Source of the DNA: CAYFJV01 sp964460605
GTDB lineage: Archaea > Nanobdellota > Nanobdellia > Woesearchaeales > GW2011-AR9
Reading direction: 5' to 3'
Assembly (NCBI GenBank): GCA_964460605.1
Contig: CAYWPT010000025.1
Coordinates: forward strand, 1-10,584
DNA: 10,584 nt
The notes beneath the pieces were generated by a model that searched no databases, was not told where the DNA came from, and was given only the letters and a program-made list of their open reading frames with translations. The translations under genes were made by a program, and so were the position numbers. Shown in pieces: positions 1-6,647 of this stretch. Every line of letters starts with the position of its first letter. Position 1 is the first letter of the stretch.

Positions 1-252
1 TGTCACCATTCTCTAAACTCAGCTCATTATGGTTGTGGGATTTATGATAAGAGTTTAGCTATTGATTTTGGAGAAGAAACAAGGGCATGTGAAATAATTC
101 AGGCAGCAAGGTCCTGTGGTGCTAGAGTTGCAATTGGACCATCAAGAAATACTCCTTGTGCAACAAATATCAAATATATTGTTGATGATGTAGGCCACAA
201 TGATCATATTCATATTAGTGTAGCTTCAAGCACTGGCGTGCAGTGTAATTGA
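1..252 (+). CDS. M15-like (DD-peptidase/hedgehog-type) zinc metallopeptidase, 3' end only
   Basis: The reading frame is open from base 1 to a TGA at 250-252 and gives the last 83 residues of a protein whose start lies outside the window. It carries H9, then an AID motif with D22, and near the end a HIHIS motif (H69, H71). This H...D...HxH order matches the zinc ligands of M15/M74-type peptidases (SxHxxGxAxD ... HxH), which cut D-amino-acid or other peptidoglycan-type crosslinks. The segment has six cysteines (residues 1, 12, 30, 39, 53, 82), which suggests disulfides and an extracytoplasmic location, but any signal peptide would lie outside the window. The family call is from motifs only; substrate is unknown. 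A hairpin at 296-316 may end its transcript. Confidence 0.55.
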   Translation, partial: CHHSLNSAHYGCGIYDKSLAIDFGEETRACEIIQAARSCGARVAIGPSRNTPCATNIKYIVDDVGHNDHIHISVASSTGVQCN

Positions 253-295
253 ACTTTGTTAAGAAATCCTGCGAAAATTCGTTTTTATAGGAAAG

Positions 296-316
296 GGAAA
301 ATATGATTTATTTTCC
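296..316 (+). terminator. Hairpin downstream of the peptidase gene
   Basis: GGAAAATA (296-303) and TATTTTCC (309-316) form a perfect 8-bp stem with a 5-base loop. It lies 43 bases past the peptidase stop and is followed by a T-rich stretch (GATTTTT). It may end the peptidase transcript. Archaeal termination depends mainly on T-runs, so the hairpin itself could be incidental. Confidence 0.35.
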
Positions 317-321
317 GTTAG

Positions 322-330
322 ATTTTTAAT
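322..330 (+). promoter_or_regulatory. TATA-like box for the RelA/SpoT homologue
   Basis: ATTTTTAAT is centred about 28 bases before the ATG at 354 and only 16 before the TTG at 342. Archaeal transcription usually starts about 25 bases past the TATA centre, so this spacing fits a leaderless mRNA starting at or near ATG 354. It is the main reason for choosing that start over the TTG. Confidence 0.4.
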
Positions 331-353
331 ACAATTTCTCTTTGAGATATCCT

Positions 354-2243
354 ATGAAAGAGAAAGATTTTTTTGAACAGCTAGAACAGAAAGCATATAC
401 TCAAAAAGATAAAGCGCTCTTTAAAAAAGCTGTTCAATTTTCAAAAAGAATTCTTAGTGATAAAAAGCGTTTGTCTGGGGATAGTTTCTTTGATCATAAT
501 CTAAGAGTAGCTCTAGCTTTGAGTAAAAATAAAGCTTCTCCAGAAACGATTGTTGCAGCAATCGTACACGGAACCATAAAATATATCTCTGAAGAAGAAT
601 TAGAAAAAGAGTTTGACAAAGAAATTCTTTCTTTAGTAAAAGGTGTAGAAGAAATAACTAGTATTAAAGAAAAGAATGAGAAACTTACAGCGGACAGTAT
701 TAGAAGAGTTCTTTTAGCAACTGTACGAGATGTAAGAATCATTTTTATCAAACTAGCAGATAAATTAGATAATCTAAGAGATCTACATGTTTTAGAAAAA
801 GAAAAGCAAAGAAGGATAGCTCAAGAAATAATAGATATTTATGCACCTTTAGCTTATAGATTAGGGGCAGAAAGGTTAAGAACAGAATTAGAAGATCTAG
901 CATTTAAAAATTTAAAACCAAAAAAGTATGAAGAAATTTTTGATTATATAGAAAATACTCAAGATGAACAAAATAAATTAATCCATAGCTTGATTGCACA
1001 ATTACAAAAAGATTCTCAGGTAAAAATTGTTAAAGTTAAGGGAAGATCTAAACATTTGTATAGTATTTACAAAAAAATTACTGAACGGGGTATAAGTTTA
1101 GATGATCAATATGATTATTTAGGTATTCGAGCAATTGTTGAGAGTGAAAAAGATTGTTATATTCTTTTAGCTTATTTACATGAACATTTTGAAGTAATTT
1201 CAGGAAGATTAAAGGATTATATTGCTAATCCTAAACCTAATGGTTATCAGAGTATTCATACTTCTTTACTTATCGATGGAAAGAAACGATTAGAGGTACA
1301 AATTAGAACCCCTGAGATGGATGAGTTTGCAGAAGAAGGTCTTGCAGCTCATTGGATGTATAAGGGACTCAAATCTGATTATGCTTTTGAAAAGCGAATG
1401 GCTTGGCTTAAAGGCGTATTAGATATGCAAAAAGATGCTGATGATAGAGAATTCCTAGAAAATGTAAAAGTAGATATTTTCACAGACGAAATTCATTGTT
1501 ATACGCCAAAAGGTGATGTAAAATATTTCCCGAAAGGATCAACAGTATTAGATTTTGCTTATTCTGTACATGAAGACGTGGGTAATAAAACAATTGGTGC
1601 AAGAATTAATGGGAAATTTGTAAATATTAAAACAAAACTAGAAGAAGGAGCAGTTATTGAAATTTTAACCTCAAAAAAGCAATTACCAAGACGTAATTGG
1701 CTCAAATTCGTAGTAAGCTCACGAGCCAAACAAAAAATTCGTAGAGGGGTAAAAAAATATCAAAATCTTCCTGCTTTACATTATAGAACATTTAAACCAA
1801 CTATAAAAGAAGAACATGCAAGCTTAGTTGAATCTGAAGCTTTTCCTAACGCATCTTGTGTTTTAGCAAAATGTTGTCATCCAATCCCACAAGAGAGTAT
1901 TGTTGGTATTGCAACTAAAAGAAGATTAATCTCTGTGCATAGAGAAAATTGTAGACACGCAGAGAAAGAAAGGGATAGATGGGAAGCAGTACAATGGAAA
2001 GAGAGTTTTAACAAAAAAATAAGCTTTCATGTTGAAGCTAATGAAAGATCAGGATTATTAGCAGATTTATTGCACACTATTGCGCAAGCTCATTTCCAAG
2101 TAGAAGAAGCTAAAGCTAAATTTTTAGGTGCAGGACATTCTCAATGTACATTTGTCATTGTTCCACGAGAAATAGATGAGATTGAGAAATTAGTTGCTCG
2201 GCTTTTGAAGCTAAAAGGTGTAAGAAGCATCCATTTTGATTAA
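354..2243 (+). CDS. Long RelA/SpoT homologue: (p)ppGpp synthetase with degenerate hydrolase
   Basis: 629 residues from ATG 354; the frame extends four codons upstream to a TTG at 342, which the TATA spacing disfavours. Domain order is that of full-length bacterial Rel enzymes. The N-terminal HD domain keeps H48 and D136 (LADKLDN), but the metal-binding HD pair is HG (72-73) and the catalytic ED is KY (76-77), so pyrophosphohydrolase activity is probably lost. The synthetase keeps GRSKHLYSIYKK (230-241), YD (253-254), RLKD (285-288), NGYQSIH (296-302) and EVQIRT (314-319), so it should transfer pyrophosphate from ATP to GDP or GTP. RLKD is the RXKD form typical of bifunctional Rel rather than the EXDD of E. 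coli RelA. A TGS domain (about 373-436), a cysteine region (CC 507-508, HRENC 529-533) and a C-terminal ACT domain (about 554-629) follow; in bacteria these mediate ribosome and tRNA sensing. Such proteins are uncommon in archaea, so transfer from bacteria is likely. Confidence 0.93.
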   Translation: MKEKDFFEQLEQKAYTQKDKALFKKAVQFSKRILSDKKRLSGDSFFDHNLRVALALSKNKASPETIVAAIVHGTIKYISEEELEKEFDKEILSLVKGVEEITSIKEKNEKLTADSIRRVLLATVRDVRIIFIKLADKLDNLRDLHVLEKEKQRRIAQEIIDIYAPLAYRLGAERLRTELEDLAFKNLKPKKYEEIFDYIENTQDEQNKLIHSLIAQLQKDSQVKIVKVKGRSKHLYSIYKKITERGISLDDQYDYLGIRAIVESEKDCYILLAYLHEHFEVISGRLKDYIANPKPNGYQSIHTSLLIDGKKRLEVQIRTPEMDEFAEEGLAAHWMYKGLKSDYAFEKRMAWLKGVLDMQKDADDREFLENVKVDIFTDEIHCYTPKGDVKYFPKGSTVLDFAYSVHEDVGNKTIGARINGKFVNIKTKLEEGAVIEILTSKKQLPRRNWLKFVVSSRAKQKIRRGVKKYQNLPALHYRTFKPTIKEEHASLVESEAFPNASCVLAKCCHPIPQESIVGIATKRRLISVHRENCRHAEKERDRWEAVQWKESFNKKISFHVEANERSGLLADLLHTIAQAHFQVEEAKAKFLGAGHSQCTFVIVPREIDEIEKLVARLLKLKGVRSIHFD

Positions 2244-3250
2244 ATACTTTTAGCTAAATCAATTAATCTATTACTATAACCCCATTCATTATCATACCAA
2301 GATACAACCTTAATGGTTCTCTTGCCCTGCACTTTGGTCAATTTTCCATCTATAATACTTGAATAAGGATTACCAATAATGTCTGAAGAGACTAATGGAA
2401 GTTCAGTATAATCTAAAACATTTTTTAGTTTTCCAGCAGAAGCTTTTCTAAAAGCAGCATTAATTTTCTCCACATTAACATCTTTTTTCACTTCAATAGT
2501 AAAATCCGTTACACTTCCATTAATTACGGGAACTCTAAAAGCCATACCTTTAATTTTTCCTTTTAATTTTGGCATAGCAATCACTACTGCTTTATCTGCT
2601 CCAGTCGAACTTGGTACAATGTTTACTGCAGCTGCTCGTGATCGCCGAAAATCTTTTCCAGGACTATCTACAATATGTTGAGTAGAAGTATAAGCATGAA
2701 TGGTTGAGAAAAAACAATTCTTAATTCCAAAATTCTCTTCAATTACTTTCAAAACAGGGGCTACACAATTGCTTGTACATGAAGCATTGCTTACTATATG
2801 GTGCTTTTTCTTTTTGTAATCTTTATCATTTACTCCATGAATAATGGTAACATTTTGCACTTTACAATCTTCATCACATTTTAATGGTGCTGAGACTAAA
2901 ACTTTTTTAGCACCAGCTTTTAAATGTGCTTGTGCATCAAAAGGGTTAGTAAAATGTCCAGTAGATTCTAAAACAACATCAACTTTGAGACCTTTCCAAG
3001 GTAAATTGCTTGGATCTTTTTCTGCAAAGATTGGAATTTTTGTTTTATCAACAATCATATGGCTTTTATTCGCTTGAGCAGTAGCTTCAAAAGTACCATG
3101 TGTAGAATCAAACATAAGTAAGTGTGCTAGAATTTGTGGTTTGGATAAATCATTGATAGCTACAATTTTAATACTTTTGTCTTTGTGTGCTAAACGAAAG
3201 AACATTCTTCCAATTCTACCAAAACCATTGATGGCAACACAGATCACCAC
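2240..3250 (-). CDS. gap: Glyceraldehyde-3-phosphate dehydrogenase, bacterial type I
   Basis: 336 residues. Oxidises and phosphorylates glyceraldehyde-3-phosphate to 1,3-bisphosphoglycerate with NAD(P), in glycolysis or its reverse, in the cytoplasm. The Rossmann motif INGFGRIGR (7-15), D34 of AIND (favours NAD), catalytic C158 in SNASCTSNC, H185 in the TIHAYTSTQ segment and WYDNEWGYSNR (318-328) are all present, and the length is normal. It resembles bacterial/eukaryotic GapA, not the type II enzyme common in archaea. The start is the GTG at 3250-3248, followed by a second GTG; an SD-like AGGTGG lies just upstream. It overlaps the stop of the small ORF at 3244-3348 and shares TTAA with the RelA/SpoT stop at its own 3' end. 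No ATG in frame gives a complete N-terminus. Confidence 0.95.
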   Translation of the reverse strand: MVICVAINGFGRIGRMFFRLAHKDKSIKIVAINDLSKPQILAHLLMFDSTHGTFEATAQANKSHMIVDKTKIPIFAEKDPSNLPWKGLKVDVVLESTGHFTNPFDAQAHLKAGAKKVLVSAPLKCDEDCKVQNVTIIHGVNDKDYKKKKHHIVSNASCTSNCVAPVLKVIEENFGIKNCFFSTIHAYTSTQHIVDSPGKDFRRSRAAAVNIVPSSTGADKAVVIAMPKLKGKIKGMAFRVPVINGSVTDFTIEVKKDVNVEKINAAFRKASAGKLKNVLDYTELPLVSSDIIGNPYSSIIDGKLTKVQGKRTIKVVSWYDNEWGYSNRLIDLAKSI

Positions 3251-3348
3251 ATTGATCCACCTTTAATTGACTTACAAATTGACCTTGACATCATTGGTCC
3301 AAAAATCTTTGATTTTTCAGAACCGTTAATAGCAACTCTAATAACCAT
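3244..3348 (-). CDS. 34-residue leader ORF repeating the GAPDH N-terminus
   Basis: ATG at 3348-3346, stop TGA at 3246-3244. An SD-like AGGTGA (3357-3352) stands three bases before the ATG. The first nine residues, MVIRVAING, match the first nine of GAPDH (MVICVAING) at all but one position. At DNA level 19 of 27 bases agree, and most differences are silent third positions. After that the sequence diverges (GSEKSKIFGPMM...) and ends ...GGSMW. Its ATGTGGTGA end overlaps the GAPDH GTG start, so translation of the two could be coupled. It may be a functional leader peptide or the remnant of an old GAPDH start left by tandem duplication. No family is recognised beyond the GAPDH-like start. Confidence 0.5.
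   Translation of the reverse strand: MVIRVAINGSEKSKIFGPMMSRSICKSIKGGSMW
3301..3317 (-). repeat. Hairpin within the GAPDH leader ORF
   Basis: On the minus strand AAAAATC and GATTTTT form a perfect 7-bp stem around an AAA loop. It lies in codons 11-16 of the leader ORF. The same loop and a very similar stem occur in the small-ORF operon leader at 7091-7107. Confidence 0.4.
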
Positions 3349-3418
3349 CTTTCACCTAGGAAATAAGAGTTTCTTTTTTTATATAAAGCTTTTTAAAAAG
3401 GCTAGATATTACTTGATT
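3349..3418. promoter_or_regulatory. Divergent promoter region for GAPDH and the RNA methyltransferase
   Basis: Only 70 bases separate the leader-ORF start and the methyltransferase ATG. TTTATATAAA (3378-3387, self-complementary) lies about 34 bases before the minus-strand ATG at 3348, giving a predicted leader of about 9 bases that just includes the SD. CTTTTTAAAAAG (3389-3400, a perfect 12-base palindrome) is centred about 25 bases before ATG 3419 and fits a leaderless plus-strand start. The two boxes are adjacent, so the two promoters may compete. Confidence 0.5.
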
Positions 3419-4384
3419 ATGGCTGATATTAAGCACCCAATCGAGAGAATTCCAGGTACTGATGAATTTGACTTCAAAAAAGGATTTATTGAAAGATATA
3501 GTGCTATTACTGATTGGAATATTTTTAGACAGTATTCTTTATCATTCTTAAGAAGATCAATTAGAGTAAATACTCTCAAAGCTGATATTGAGCAAACGAG
3601 AGAAAGTATTGAAGCTAAAGGATGGAAATTAGATCCTGTCCCTTGGTGCAAAGAAGGATTTTGGGTTTCTCACCCAACAAGAAAAGATGTAGGGAATTTA
3701 TTGGAACACAAACAAGGTGAAATTTATGTGCAAGAAGCAGCGAGTATGATTCCTCCTTTAGTTCTTAAACCAAAACCAGGAGAAGTTGTTTTAGATATGT
3801 GTGCTGCTCCTGGAAGTAAGACTACACAGATGGCTGCAATGATGGAGAACAAAGGTCTCCTCGTCGCAAATGATTACAAAGGTATGCGAATTCAATCTTT
3901 AGGAATTAATACACAAAAAACTGGTTGTACTAACGTTATAATCACTTTAATGTCTGGGATGTGGTTCAAAGATATGGAATTTGATAAAATTCTTGTGGAT
4001 GCTCCTTGTTCAGGGACAGGTACTATTCGTAAGAGTTTGAAAACAATTCGTATGTGGAATCCAAGAATGGTGACTAAGATTGCAAGGCAACAGTTTAGGT
4101 TGCTTGAGAATGCTTTTAAGATTCTCAAACCAGGTGGAGAATTGGTGTATAGCACTTGTAGTTTAGAGCCTGAAGAAAATGAAGGCGTAGTACACAGATT
4201 ATTAGAAGAGTATCCCAAAGCTTCTGTGATGAAAGTAAAATTGTCTGGATTGAAATTGGGCAAAGCCGTCCAAGAGTATAATGGTGAGAAATGGAACTCT
4301 CAAGTAAAAGATACTATGCGTATTTGGCCCCAAAATAATGATACTGAAGGCTTCTTTGTCGCAAAAATAAGTAAATCTAAGTAA
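3419..4384 (+). CDS. NOL1/NOP2/Sun (NSUN/Trm4-like) RNA cytosine-C5 methyltransferase
   Basis: 321 residues. Transfers methyl from S-adenosylmethionine to C5 of cytosine in tRNA or rRNA. The N-terminal part has the family RVNTLK segment (about 49-54). The Rossmann-like catalytic domain shows DMCAAPGSKTTQMA (126-139, SAM loop), DAPCSGTGT (194-202, with C197, which helps product release) and STCSLEPEENE (245-255, with nucleophile C247). The C-terminal RIWPQNNDTEGFFVAKI is typical of the family. All catalytic residues are intact. ATG 3419 is preferred to the in-frame TTG at 3413 because it sits about 25 bases from the TATA centre. The exact target (tRNA m5C as for archaeal Trm4, or rRNA) cannot be told from sequence alone. 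Confidence 0.92.
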   Translation: MADIKHPIERIPGTDEFDFKKGFIERYSAITDWNIFRQYSLSFLRRSIRVNTLKADIEQTRESIEAKGWKLDPVPWCKEGFWVSHPTRKDVGNLLEHKQGEIYVQEAASMIPPLVLKPKPGEVVLDMCAAPGSKTTQMAAMMENKGLLVANDYKGMRIQSLGINTQKTGCTNVIITLMSGMWFKDMEFDKILVDAPCSGTGTIRKSLKTIRMWNPRMVTKIARQQFRLLENAFKILKPGGELVYSTCSLEPEENEGVVHRLLEEYPKASVMKVKLSGLKLGKAVQEYNGEKWNSQVKDTMRIWPQNNDTEGFFVAKISKSK

Positions 4385-4396
4385 TTTAGGCAAGAA

Positions 4397-4407
4397 ATAT
4401 TTTTAAG
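4397..4407 (+). promoter_or_regulatory. TATA-like box for the aminopeptidase gene
   Basis: ATATTTTTAAG is centred about 28 bases before the ATG at 4430, inside the 45-base gap after the methyltransferase stop. It fits a separate, leaderless transcript for the aminopeptidase. The T5 run here could also end the upstream transcript. Confidence 0.4.
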
Positions 4408-4429
4408 TTAGTTTCCCTTTATCCACTTT

Positions 4430-5476
4430 ATGTTCCAATTACAAAAGGATGAGCAAACATTAGTAGAAAGTTATATGAATTATTTTGCTAAAATTCTCAA
4501 AAGTTGTTTAAAGGTACGAGATGAAGAAATTCTTATTGTAACTGATGAAGGAACAGAGGGAAGTAGACTGGCATTATTACTTTCTTATGGATATTATCAC
4601 GCAGCTTTGAAAAAAGGTCTCAAAGCACAATTATTAATCCAAGAAGTAAAGAAAGGATTTATGCATGCAGATGACCATGTAGTAAAAGCTATTACAAGTT
4701 TACCAAAAGGGAGCATTGTTATTGTTAATGTTTCAAACAAATTAGGAAGATTTGGAGAATTCAAAAGTTTTCGTAAATTTTGTAAGGAACAAGGGCACAG
4801 ATTTACTTCAGCATCAGGATTAGGTGATGCAAAAAATTCTCATTTTACAGCTTTTATGGAAGCCATGCATGTGAATTATAAACGAATGCAAAAGCAGGGT
4901 GACAAGATTAAGAAACAATTGGACAAAGCTAAAGAAATTCGTATTACAACCCCTGCAGGAACAGATGTTACTGCGCATATTGAAGATATGACTGCTATTT
5001 CTAACACAGGAAAATATGTGGAAGCAGGAGCTGGTGGAAATATGCCAGCAGGCGAAGTTTATATTGCTCCGAAAGGAATGCGTGGGGTTACAGGTAAGGT
5101 TGTTTTGGATGGAAGTATTCGTCATGAAGCTGGAAGCAAATTATTAGAATACCAATTGGTATTACATATTAAAGAAGGACGTATTGAAGCTATGGAAGGT
5201 CCGGAAGCAAAAATTCTTGAGCATACTTTCCAGAAGTTTGAAGCTCGTGCAAAATATCCAGAACGAGTGAGATTAATTGGTGAAATTGGTATTGGCATCA
5301 ATCCAGGGGCAATTTTAATTGGCCTTGCATTAATGGATGAGAAAGTTGCAGGTACTGCGCATGTTGGCGTAGGAAGTAACGCTTGGTTTGGTGGAGATAT
5401 TAAAACAATTTTTCATGGAGATATGACTTTTAAAGACCCTAAAATTTATGTTGATGGCAAAGAATTAAAGATGTAG
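4430..5476 (+). CDS. M29-family metallo-aminopeptidase
   Basis: 348 residues, ATG start and TAG stop, close to the usual length for archaeal M29 proteins. It removes N-terminal amino acids from peptides, probably late in cytoplasmic protein turnover downstream of proteases. Likely metal ligands by family pattern are E209 (NMPAGEVYIAP), E285 (GEIGIGINPGA), H311 (AGTAHVGVGSN) and H329/D331 (FHGDM). The N-terminal half is the less conserved alpha/beta part of the fold. No signal peptide or membrane segment is visible. It has its own TATA-like box and is followed by two stacked hairpins, so it is probably monocistronic. Residue specificity cannot be predicted. Confidence 0.85.
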   Translation: MFQLQKDEQTLVESYMNYFAKILKSCLKVRDEEILIVTDEGTEGSRLALLLSYGYYHAALKKGLKAQLLIQEVKKGFMHADDHVVKAITSLPKGSIVIVNVSNKLGRFGEFKSFRKFCKEQGHRFTSASGLGDAKNSHFTAFMEAMHVNYKRMQKQGDKIKKQLDKAKEIRITTPAGTDVTAHIEDMTAISNTGKYVEAGAGGNMPAGEVYIAPKGMRGVTGKVVLDGSIRHEAGSKLLEYQLVLHIKEGRIEAMEGPEAKILEHTFQKFEARAKYPERVRLIGEIGIGINPGAILIGLALMDEKVAGTAHVGVGSNAWFGGDIKTIFHGDMTFKDPKIYVDGKELKM

Positions 5477-5480
5477 TTAT

Positions 5481-5524
5481 GGGAAAAGTATGCTTTTCTC
5501 ATCCAAAAAATACTGCGTATTTTT
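5481..5524. terminator. Two adjacent hairpins between convergent genes
   Basis: GGGAAAAG (5481-5488) pairs with CTTTTCTC (5493-5500; one G-U). AAAAATAC (5506-5513) pairs perfectly with GTATTTTT (5517-5524) around a TGC loop. The second hairpin gives T5 on the plus strand and T6 on the minus strand and ends 1 base before the TsaC stop. It could stop both converging transcripts. Confidence 0.55.
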
Positions 5525-5525
5525 G

Positions 5526-6095
5526 TTACCTATCAATCACTTCATCAGTTACTAGATTAACAATTCGTGAAGGTCGAGCTTTTTTCTCACCTTCATAGAC
5601 CATAAAATCAACTTTTCTTTCAATTTCTGGATCTAAATTTTCTAACTCTGTCATGAAATGGTCCCCGTGTTTATTCGCAGAAGTTGTAACAATTGGAATG
5701 CCTAATTCCTCTACAAATTTAGAAAGTTCATGATCAGGTAAACGAATGCCTACATCTGCTTTTCCAGGACGAACGTTATCTGCAACGGCGTCTTTGTTTT
5801 TTAATTTGAGAACAAAGGTGTAAGGTCCAGGAAGTTTATTTAAATGTTCATTCCAGTTTTCTTCAGAGAAATAACAATTTTCTTTAATCCACTCTATGCT
5901 AGGTGTCCAAACTGAGAATGGACTCTCTGGCCTTTGTTTAATCTCTCTAAGTCTTGCAACTGCTTTTTCATCTTGAGCGTTACATGCAAGTCCATAAATA
6001 GTATCGGTAGGAAAAATAAACACTGCTCCGTTTTTTATCTTTTCGAGAATTTCTGTTTTACGTATTGTTAATTCTCTTCTTGTTAAAATTTCCAT
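5526..6095 (-). CDS. tsaC: Threonylcarbamoyl-AMP synthase (TsaC/YrdC; single-domain)
   Basis: 189 residues. Makes threonylcarbamoyl-adenylate from threonine, bicarbonate and ATP, the first step of t6A37 formation in tRNAs reading ANN codons; the product is handed to the KEOPS/Kae1 complex in archaea. Motifs: PTDTIYGLACN (29-39), KQRP (53-56), LPGPYTFVL (88-96), VGIRLPDH (115-122), TTSAN (137-141) and PSRIV (175-179). These cover the substrate and nucleotide site of the YrdC fold. The C-terminal domain of Sua5 proteins is absent, so this is the short form. It lies 41 bases after the HIT gene stop and has a TATA-like box of its own. Confidence 0.92.
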   Translation of the reverse strand: MEILTRRELTIRKTEILEKIKNGAVFIFPTDTIYGLACNAQDEKAVARLREIKQRPESPFSVWTPSIEWIKENCYFSEENWNEHLNKLPGPYTFVLKLKNKDAVADNVRPGKADVGIRLPDHELSKFVEELGIPIVTTSANKHGDHFMTELENLDPEIERKVDFMVYEGEKKARPSRIVNLVTDEVIDR

Positions 6096-6117
6096 TTTCT
6101 TGATTAATTTTTAGTTT

Positions 6118-6130
6118 GGTTAAAAAACTT
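6118..6130 (-). promoter_or_regulatory. TATA-like box for tsaC
   Basis: On the minus strand AGTTTTTTAACC is centred about 29 bases before the tsaC ATG at 6095, matching the spacing seen for other genes here. A second AT-rich run (CTAAAAATTA) is too close to the ATG (about 16 bases) to serve. Confidence 0.35.
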
Positions 6131-6136
6131 ATGTTT

Positions 6137-6619
6137 TTAGTTAAGCACTTTTTTCATAATGCCAACGACGCCTGCTCTTCTTTTTCTACAAGGAAATACT
6201 TGTGCGTGAAGGTGTGGGAAACTCTGTCCTGCATATTCTCCTACATTATAGGCAACTGTATAACTAATTTCATCAGGGCTAATAAGTAAATCATTTCTTG
6301 CAGGCATTAAATTAGCTAATCCTTTAGAAATTGTTGTAGGTGGATTTTCTCTGAGACCCTCATAAAATTTTTTCATATGTTTTTGATTGCTATCATACAA
6401 TCCCTTAACTATATCTAATGTTACAGGAATAGCATCTACAACATCTTCTAAACTACTTCCACGTAATTCTTCTAACATTTGTACTGGTTCTTTAGAAATA
6501 ACTATAAAATGTCCATGAACTGCAGGTGTAACTGAGTAAATTGGAAAAGCTCCATCATCCTAAAAAAGAATAGCCAAATTTCTCTTCCAAATAGGATATA
6601 ATCTCTCAAATAGTGTTAT
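6137..6619 (-). pseudogene. HIT-family nucleotide hydrolase/transferase, apparently broken
   Basis: The frame encodes a HIT protein with AGQSFPHLHAQVFP near its C-terminus. That is the HxHxQ variant of the histidine triad, as in GalT/Ap4A-phosphorylase-like branches. An ATG at 6478 gives 113 residues but loses an essential strand, because homologous-looking sequence continues upstream in frame (DDGAFPIYS, then HGHFIVISKEP) for 27 codons without an ATG, GTG or TTG. That stretch ends at a TAG (6562-6560). Past the TAG the frame is open again (ERLYPIWKRNLAILF) back to an ATA at 6619-6617. ATA 6619 lies about 25 bases from a TATA palindrome, exactly where an ATG would be expected. The simplest reading is a 160-residue gene with two point lesions: start ATG to ATA, and a sense codon to TAG. 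An assembly error or non-standard decoding is possible. Confidence 0.6.
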
Positions 6620-6639
6620 ATCTCTTCAAAATAAGCTTG

Positions 6640-6647
6640 TTTTAAAA
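6640..6647 (-). promoter_or_regulatory. TATA palindrome upstream of the HIT gene
   Basis: TTTTAAAA is centred about 25 bases before 6619 on the minus strand. The box is palindromic, so it could also drive a plus-strand transcript beginning near 6669, at the edge of the GC-rich hairpin region. Confidence 0.4.

Noticed and set aside
342..353. TTG start adding four residues to the RelA/SpoT homologue
   Set aside because: Only 16 bases from the TATA centre, whereas ATG 354 is 28 away and matches the spacing of other genes in the window.
3413..3418. TTG start adding two residues to the RNA methyltransferase
   Set aside because: ATG 3419 sits at the expected distance from the TATA palindrome; the extra residues carry no family sequence.
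6137..6478. HIT gene taken as an intact 113-residue protein from ATG 6478
   Set aside because: Family-like sequence (FPIYS, HGHFIVIS) continues upstream in frame, and without it the HIT fold would lack core strands.
6560..6562. TAG read as pyrrolysine or another amino acid in the HIT gene
   Set aside because: TAG ends the aminopeptidase and LonB at normal lengths, no pyl genes are in view, and the gene also lacks a standard start codon, so a pseudogene is simpler.
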